Below, piece by piece: positions 16,619-21,575 of a DNA stretch of 21,575 bases. Below the pieces are notes generated by a model that was not told the origin of the DNA, ran no database searches, and saw nothing but the letters and a program-made list of their open reading frames with translations. Position 1 is the first letter of the stretch, and every line of letters starts with the position of its first letter. Origin of the DNA: Gracilaria vermiculophylla (taxonomy: Eukaryota > Rhodophyta > Florideophyceae > Gracilariales > Gracilariaceae); contig JAHNZQ020003150.1 in assembly GCA_019155205.2 (NCBI GenBank), positions 2,957,605 to 2,979,179 of the forward strand. The letters are read 5' to 3'. A program made the position numbers and the translations under genes.

Positions 16619-16960
16619 CCCCCCATCCCCCCGCCCCGTCCCCCTCTTTCCCTCCTCTTGCCGCGCCACGCCCGTGCGGCGCCACTCGGAGAGCGGCGCT
16701 CGCGGCGTGGAGGGAGACGGCGCTTGCACACGCTGGCCTGTCACGCGCGTGGCGCACGCGTTTGCGCTGAGATCGTTTCACGTGCGCCACGCGTCCTCGG
16801 CCGCCACGCTGCTTTCCAGTGCTTTGGCGCGTGCTCTGCTTGTTGGTGCCGCTGGCCAGTTTGCAGCTGGGCCGCGGCTTGCTGCTTACGTCTGTCGCTT
16901 CTCTGCTCGGACGCTGCCTTTTTTGCGAGCTCTTGAGCACTAATGTTCATCGTGCACTGA
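16619..16960. other. GC-rich island right of the gypsy element
   Basis: Composition changes abruptly from the AT-rich surroundings to a block rich in C, CG and GCGC words. Several overlapping frames on both strands are open here because of GC bias, none with a domain I recognise. It could be the 5' region of a host gene, related to the minus-strand frame at 16741-16974. Confidence 0.4.
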
Positions 16961-16974
16961 ATTATAGTTACCAT
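16741..16974 (-). CDS. Unknown short coding remnant with MNISAQEL motif
   Basis: A minus-strand frame opens MVTIIQCTMNISAQELAKKA and continues with an Arg/Gln/Ala-rich stretch to a stop at 16741. The first 30 or so codons recur at 18704-18794 as METLIHCTMNIKAQELPGKA, with changes mostly at variable residues, so this part was probably coding. In both copies a GTA-type splice-donor-like string (gacgtaagc; gacgtactg) follows the conserved portion. The conserved portion may thus be a small first exon and the rest intronic. No family was recognised. Confidence 0.35.
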   Translation of the reverse strand: MVTIIQCTMNISAQELAKKAASEQRSDRRKQQAAAQLQTGQRHQQAEHAPKHWKAAWRPRTRGARETISAQTRAPRA

Positions 16975-17162
16975 TACAATGCCGTAGAAAGAATCTTCTG
17001 TTGCCAATCGTTTTTAAAAAGAAGGCACAAAGCTGCATGCCCACGGCGACCGCCTGCACATTTGGGTCTGTCCAATCACTGCCGAATCTGTGAACCGTTA
17101 TTTCTTCATTGAAAAATATTATCAATGCAGAACAAAGCAACAGCTTTGGATCGACACACATA
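16965..17162. repeat. Dispersed repeat R, copy 2, and flank of composite copy B
   Basis: 16965-17070 matches 5430-5530, and 17080-17162 matches 8918-9000. The segment therefore ties together the flanks of Tc1 copy 1 and composite copy A. It ends at a TA before the Tc1 tail. Confidence 0.55.
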
Positions 17163-17382
17163 CACTGTTTCAAAATCATACCATATGCTGCCTTCTCTCA
17201 TAAAAATAAGTATCAAACATCCACCGTATCCCTACAAACATCGCTTTCAAAAAAAAAAAAAACTTTTTCAAAAACATATGTTCTTTCCGAATATATTTTT
17301 TACTTGGACACTTTCGATAGTTTATTTTGCATTATTTTTGCTGTGTAACGCTAATGCAACGTTTTGGCATCGAAGTGATGTG
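17163..17382 (-). mobile_element. Tc1/mariner 3' tail, composite copy B
   Basis: It matches 9001-9225: cactgtttcaaaatcatacc terminal repeat after TA, tacaaacatcgctttcaaa, an A-run, catatgttctttccga, then the end of the transposase (minus). It is followed directly by element Y at the same junction as in copy A. Confidence 0.6.
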
Positions 17383-18660
17383 CAGTGCGTTTCAAAAGTA
17401 TAGGACAGTGCAAACGCGCCCTTAAATGTCGAGTGTTGCTCACAGTAGCCATCTCTCTCCGTTAAAACCTTCAAAAACGCGTTGCAAGAGTATCGTAAAT
17501 TTTGAACTCGTGCGTGATTTTTTTGCAACACGTTCCTATTTTTCTCCGAAAGACAAAATATCTTCTAAACTGACAGCTTGTACCACAATAATTAAAACAG
17601 TACTTGAGTTCTTGGCCAATACTCTTATTTTATGTACCATTCTTTTAAATATTTACTTTATTATAAACATAAACATTTGTTAATAGCCTAGTAATGCTCA
17701 GTTACAACAATAATCATATTATTTTGCAATCATACTAACCCGGCAATGTATTTTGCACTAAACAAACGCATGAATAGAACGATTCGTTTACAAGAAATAA
17801 ATAAATTTGTAATGAACAACGATTGAGAATTATTATAGTTCATGAAACCGAACAAACGTTTCTTTTGGAAGCTGTAAACAATCACAATATGATTTGACGG
17901 CGTGCATTGAGCATTAATAAAAAGACAGCTGCGATCAAAATGTATTAAATACAGATAAAAACTTTGAGTGAGTTTAAAATTGGTGTTTCACATATTACGA
18001 TCGTGAGCAAAAAAAATCGCCAAAATTTGAATATCGAAAACTTGTATCGGAGCTTATGCAATGCTATGCACTACACTCTTGATGTGAACAACTGCATATT
18101 GAGCCTTTTTACTGAGCATAATAAACTCAAAAAGGTTTACAAATGCTTCCACACATCCTTTTACAAAATTTTATATATCTTATCAGTAATTTAAAATGGT
18201 TATTGACTAGAATAAGGTTTCCGTTTACTAGTCTATATCAATGAAAAACGTTGTTCTGTTTCTATACATTAATGCGACTAAGTCACTTACCCCGTAGGTT
18301 CCTTTAAATTCCTCTAAAAATGAATAAGATGCACTCATTAGAATGCTTTATGGCCATTTAAGGCCATTCTGAACAGGTTTTGATGAAAACAAAAGTGTTA
18401 GAAATAATGCAAAAACTGTGAATTCTTTACAAATTCAACGATGGAGAAACGCGATGCAAAACTGTAGAATTAGTATGACCTTGTACACAAAAGCAAAATC
18501 AACTACTGAAGAAGGCAAAATGAAGTTTGAAAGTGAACTGTTCTATAATATTGAAACAGGTTTTTAACTTGGAAGTTTTAGAGAACTGATTTTGGTGGCA
18601 CCATAGTACTAAAAACGATGATGTTCATCAAAATGCCAGGTGTCCTATACTTTTGTTACA
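17383..18660 (+). repeat. Repeat family Y, copy B (full length)
   Basis: About 1.28 kb. The left end is cagtgcgtttcaaaagtata and the right end contains tgtcctatacttttgttac; the inverted ends share aaaagtataggaca. Internal landmarks shared with copies A and C include aatgtattttgcacta, gttcatgaaac-type, gacagctgc, aatgaataagatg and gagaaacgcgatgcaaaa. No DDE motif or long frame was found, so it may be a non-autonomous element mobilised by a Tc1-type transposase. Its length matches the full Tc1 element, so it may also be an extremely diverged relative. Confidence 0.75.
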
Positions 18661-18703
18661 GAATTTTGCTGAAATAAATTATGTTGTTCGAGAACGTCTT
18701 GTA

Positions 18704-18794
18704 CAGTACGTCTTTTGCACATCTGCTCGGTTGCTGCTTTTCCTGGGAGCTCTTGTGCCTTAATGTTCATCGTACAATGAATTAAAGTTTCCAT
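18704..18794 (-). pseudogene. Second copy of the MNI-AQEL coding remnant
   Basis: Minus-strand METLIHCTMNIKAQELPGKA then ATEQMCKRR matches the frame at 16741-16974. DNA similarity spans about 18715-18800 versus 16900-16985 (ctgctcgg, gagctcttg, taatgttcatcgt). The copies sit on either side of the composite repeat B and so look like a local duplication. Confidence 0.35.
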
Positions 18795-18800
18795 TTCAAT

Positions 18801-19186
18801 AGAGAGTTTCAACAACTCAACTGTAGGCAGATCGTGGGTAGCGTGGCATGACACGTATGACATGAGGCCGGTCTGAGCCAAGCCGACCTAAAGATTCTAC
18901 CGGTAAATCGTTCAGAAAGGCTCTGTACCGAAACAATTTCTAAGCGATCTGCTCTACATGCTAGCCTAGCCCCACCGCTCACGCTGCTTGAAACGCTTTA
19001 TTTCGGCAGTCATGCGGTGAGAGTCTGTCTTCGTGAAATGCGAAGTCTTTAACATGCCCGGCTGAGTCGTTCAGTGCGTGTTTGCAAGAACCTAACGAGC
19101 GCCCTTCGTTGTCAGCGGCTGCTAGGGTACTGTCATGCGACACCCCCCCGTTCCTCTCCCCTTTCACTTCTACAGCAAGAGAAGAA
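18801..19186. other. Intergenic, possible 5' region of the next ORF
   Basis: No coding sequence was recognised. The last 50 bases form a pyrimidine-rich tract (cccccccgttcctctcccct, then tttcacttctacag), which resembles a 3' splice site or an initiator-type promoter just before the ATG at 19187. Confidence 0.35.
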
Positions 19187-19324
19187 ATGGCCGCCAGCGA
19201 AGCTAGTTACCGTCCTTCTTTTCGTCCCCATAGACAGTCGCTGCCACCCGGCGCTTCCATCCCGACTATAAACTGTCCTCGTGCGGCGAGGCAAAGCCCC
19301 GCAATTTCATGTATGTGTCAATAA
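19187..19324 (+). CDS. Short ORF, possible truncated first coding exon
   Basis: The ATG in gaaATGGCC has an excellent start context. The 45-residue product starts MAASEASYRPSFRPHRQSLP and is Ser/Pro/Arg-rich, like a disordered or organellar targeting N terminus. A pyrimidine tract ending in AG lies immediately upstream. The right part of the frame (from about 19305) is already Tc1 sequence, so the original coding sequence was cut there. No family was recognised; a chance ORF is possible. Confidence 0.35.
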   Translation: MAASEASYRPSFRPHRQSLPPGASIPTINCPRAARQSPAISCMCQ

Positions 19325-20051
19325 AAGCAATTTCAGTAGTTTCTTTCTTAGAGATTCTAGCCCAAACCATGACAAATGCTCCAGTTATATATATGGATGT
19401 AAAAGTTTTCTTTTCTTTTTCCAGACCATGCAAATAATATTCAAAGCAATCTGGTCCGCTTAAAGCGCACATCTCCTCATCCGAGAATGTAACATTTTTC
19501 CGTTCGTTATTCCAGCCAGTCATTCGAACATAGCATGAAACGCGATTTTTCTGACTGTGGTCCCGTTAAATGAATGTTTTCTTCAAGTTGACGAACTGAT
19601 ATTAAAGTATTTGCTTAATTGCACCCCAAATCGTTGCTTTAGAGAATTTTTACGGCAATATTTTTGCAATCCTCGTGCACAACTCACTTTTTTACGATAG
19701 ACAGCGCTTGATACGCCTCTAATCAACTGCGTGTAGACGTTTCGGGCGTCTAGTAGAACTTTAAAATCTACATAAAGTTGGATTTAATAGAAAAGATGCT
19801 ATGTAATGACGCCAACGAACAAGGTGTTTAGCAATATTAAACATGTTTTGTTCTTCTTCTTTGTACTCGAGGATTTAAGGTTGTTCGAAAAGCGAAAGAA
19901 GACTTCCAGTCTCTATTACTGCAGTAAACTACGGAATGTCCTGTACTTTTGAAACGCGTTTCTATGGGTTTTAGCGGATAGGGCGCAATAGTAGGAAAAA
20001 TCCATATTTTGGTGCACCTTTACAGTATCCTATATTTTCAAAAACGCACTG
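19305..20051 (-). mobile_element. Tc1/mariner element, 3'-truncated (Tc1 copy 3)
   Basis: The minus-strand frame 19305-19523 encodes a central transposase fragment: VTFSDEE with the first catalytic Asp, GPDCFEYYLHGL, then GAFVMVWARISKKETTEIAF. It corresponds to 10400-10630 of Tc1 copy 2. The N-terminal part lies in 19524-19900 with stops. The 5' terminal repeat, read inward from 20051, is cagtgcgtttttgaaaatat. A second similar end, gtcctgtacttttgaaacgc, lies at 19938-19957. The region encoding the second Asp and Glu and the 3' end are deleted. Confidence 0.75.
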
Positions 20052-21300
20052 CACATATAGTGCCACTCAAAAGTGAAGTACATAACTCCCATAAAGCTCG
20101 CCAAAGTGTGCAACTTCGACTATTGATAGAATATTTCAAAATCACGCGTACACATCACGTTGTCTTTTTTCCCAAAAACAACGTTACATTTTCTACTCTA
20201 AATTTTATAACACAATGCTTTAAATGGTTTCTTACATCTAGGCGTCTATTCTCATTTTTAAACGATTATCCTAAAGTTTTACTGTAATATGAACACAAAG
20301 TTTTATGCATAGCATAATAAATAACGTTAATGATTGGCATAAATTTATACAACACTTTCATTCTTGTGATGTATTTTGCACTAAAGTTTCAGTTACGAGA
20401 ACGATCCGTATACCAGAAAATAAACAAAATGGTGATGGTAATTGCTTATGAACGTTTCTATATTCATAAAACTGAACAAAAGTTCTTTTGAAAAGCGTTA
20501 TATAAACAAAACAATATGCCCAAGTGTTCTATAAGCACGGAGGAAAAAAGATAGCTGCGAAAAAAATGTATTTTAAGATTGAGTAAAACTTTTGATTTCA
20601 GTGTTTTGCACTGCTCTACTTATTGATATCATAAGCAAAAAAGGATGAAACAAAAGTTTAGTATAGTAAATTTCTATTATAGCTTATTTTATGGTCAGGA
20701 CTGCACTTCTGATGAAACGAGCTACATACACAGAGCCTTTTTAGTAAACATTATAGACTCAAGACGGCTCTCAAATGCTTTCACACGCAACTTTTTAAAA
20801 ACTTTAATATATCTTGCCAGAATTGTAAAATGGTTTTTTATCATGATAGTGCGGAAGTATAGTAGTTCACAGTAATGAAAAACATGTATTGCCGATTAGA
20901 AAGTTAATCCACGCAATTACTTGCGTGTTTACTTTCCTTAAATCCCTTTCAAAATGAATAAGATGTACTCTTTAGAATGATTTATGGCAATTACAGGTTT
21001 TCATTTTAAAAAATTTAGAAAAAAGTATTTGAAAAAGCGCGAAAGCTATAAATATTTAAATATTGGGCGTGAGAGAAACGCGATGCAAAAGCGTTCAAGT
21101 AGTATAATTTGATACACAGAGGCAAAAATCAACTGCTGACCGAGGCATAAATAAGTTTGAAAGAGAAATATCCTATGATTTTGAAACGGTTTTTTAACTT
21201 GGAATTTTTTTGGAAACTGATTTCGATAGAACAACAGGACATACTAATTACGGTGATTGTGCATCCAAAGTGCAAGGTGTCTTACACTTTTAAAATAGGC
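20052..21300 (+). repeat. Repeat family Y, copy C
   Basis: It aligns in order with copy B: aatgtattttgcactaaa-type (20370), atagctgcgaaaaaaatgta (20550), ttatagactcaagac (20750), aatgaataagatgtac (20955), gagaaacgcgatgcaaaa (21072), tttttaacttggaa (21190) and an end ggtgtcttacacttttaaaa. It is more diverged than A is from B. The left 100-150 bp align poorly. No coding sequence was recognised. Confidence 0.7.
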
Positions 21301-21575
21301 TTTACCACGTCCGAGAGTATGCAGTCTTCTTGAGCTCCTGATCGTAGTCATCTTTATTGCAGTTTCGTGAAGATACGTGCTCCGCGTTTTCCTGCCTCAG
21401 GCAATCGCATCCCAAACTGACCTCAGTGTTTCCCCTATCTGTTAGTATTTGCAACAAGGGTAGTAGACTCCATGAGATGGGTAGGAAACTTTACTCTCTG
21501 ACAGTTCGATGCCCTCCTTCCTCTGTGCTTCTTTCTCTTCCATCACGCTTGTATGTAGCTTTTGTGATGCTTTCA
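21301..21575. other. Anonymous DNA at the right edge
   Basis: No coding, RNA or repeat feature was recognised apart from the 14-nt string agctcctgatcgta shared with about 5607. Both occurrences are preceded by a tcttgat/tcttgag-like context, so a diverged repeat is possible. Confidence 0.3.

Noticed and set aside
16602..17007. Overlapping frames on both strands in the GC-rich island as genes
   Set aside because: High GC lowers stop frequency in all frames. Only the segment repeated at 18715-18794 has independent support.
1..21575. CRISPR arrays, bacterial operons, tRNA or rRNA genes
   Set aside because: None seen. The repeats are transposons and WD40 units, and gene structure is eukaryotic.

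Overview
The window is eukaryotic nuclear DNA dominated by transposable elements. It holds a Ty1/copia gag, a Ty3/gypsy chromovirus-like element with two LTRs, several Tc1/mariner elements with DD34E transposase remnants, a solo LTR and a ~1.25 kb AT-rich repeat family. The only recognisable host-type gene is a STAND protein (NB-ARC ATPase plus WD40 propeller). Intron-poor reading frames, the NB-ARC-WD40 architecture and the type of gypsy element fit a red macroalga or an oomycete-like stramenopile. That assignment is inference only; no marker gene is present.

Layout, left to right. 1-1008 (minus): intact 5' part of a copia gag running off the left edge. 1310-4991 (minus): NB-ARC-WD40 gene, split by a 373-nt intervening sequence (3030-3402) and carrying one in-frame TAG near its end. 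Its 5' end abuts a 5'-truncated Tc1 element (about 4982-5422, plus). 5423-6850: mostly anonymous DNA. 6853-8827 (plus): two overlapping unknown reading frames, degraded; the second is interrupted by a solo copia-type LTR (8170-8453) with a GGAAG target duplication. 8918-9898: a composite repeat (Tc1 tail plus element 'Y'), interrupted by a full-length Tc1 element (9901-11180, minus). 11181-16618: the gypsy element, with many stops and frameshifts. 16619-18660: GC-rich remnant, then a second copy of the composite repeat. 18661-19304: short remnants, including a possible first coding exon at 19187. 19305-20051: 3'-truncated Tc1 element (minus). 20052-21300: third copy of Y. 21301-21575: nothing recognised.

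The locus reads as a transposon graveyard that grew around an NB-ARC-WD40 gene and an unidentified, possibly virus- or transposon-derived, two-gene cassette. Three points deserve attention. The NB-ARC and WD40 halves rejoin in frame, completing a propeller blade, once the 373-nt segment flanked by GTAC is removed. The unknown cassette has overlapping frames and a solo LTR that can be subtracted without loss of frame. The Tc1 element at 9901-11180 has Y on one side and a truncated LTR on the other, which suggests recombination between dispersed copies.
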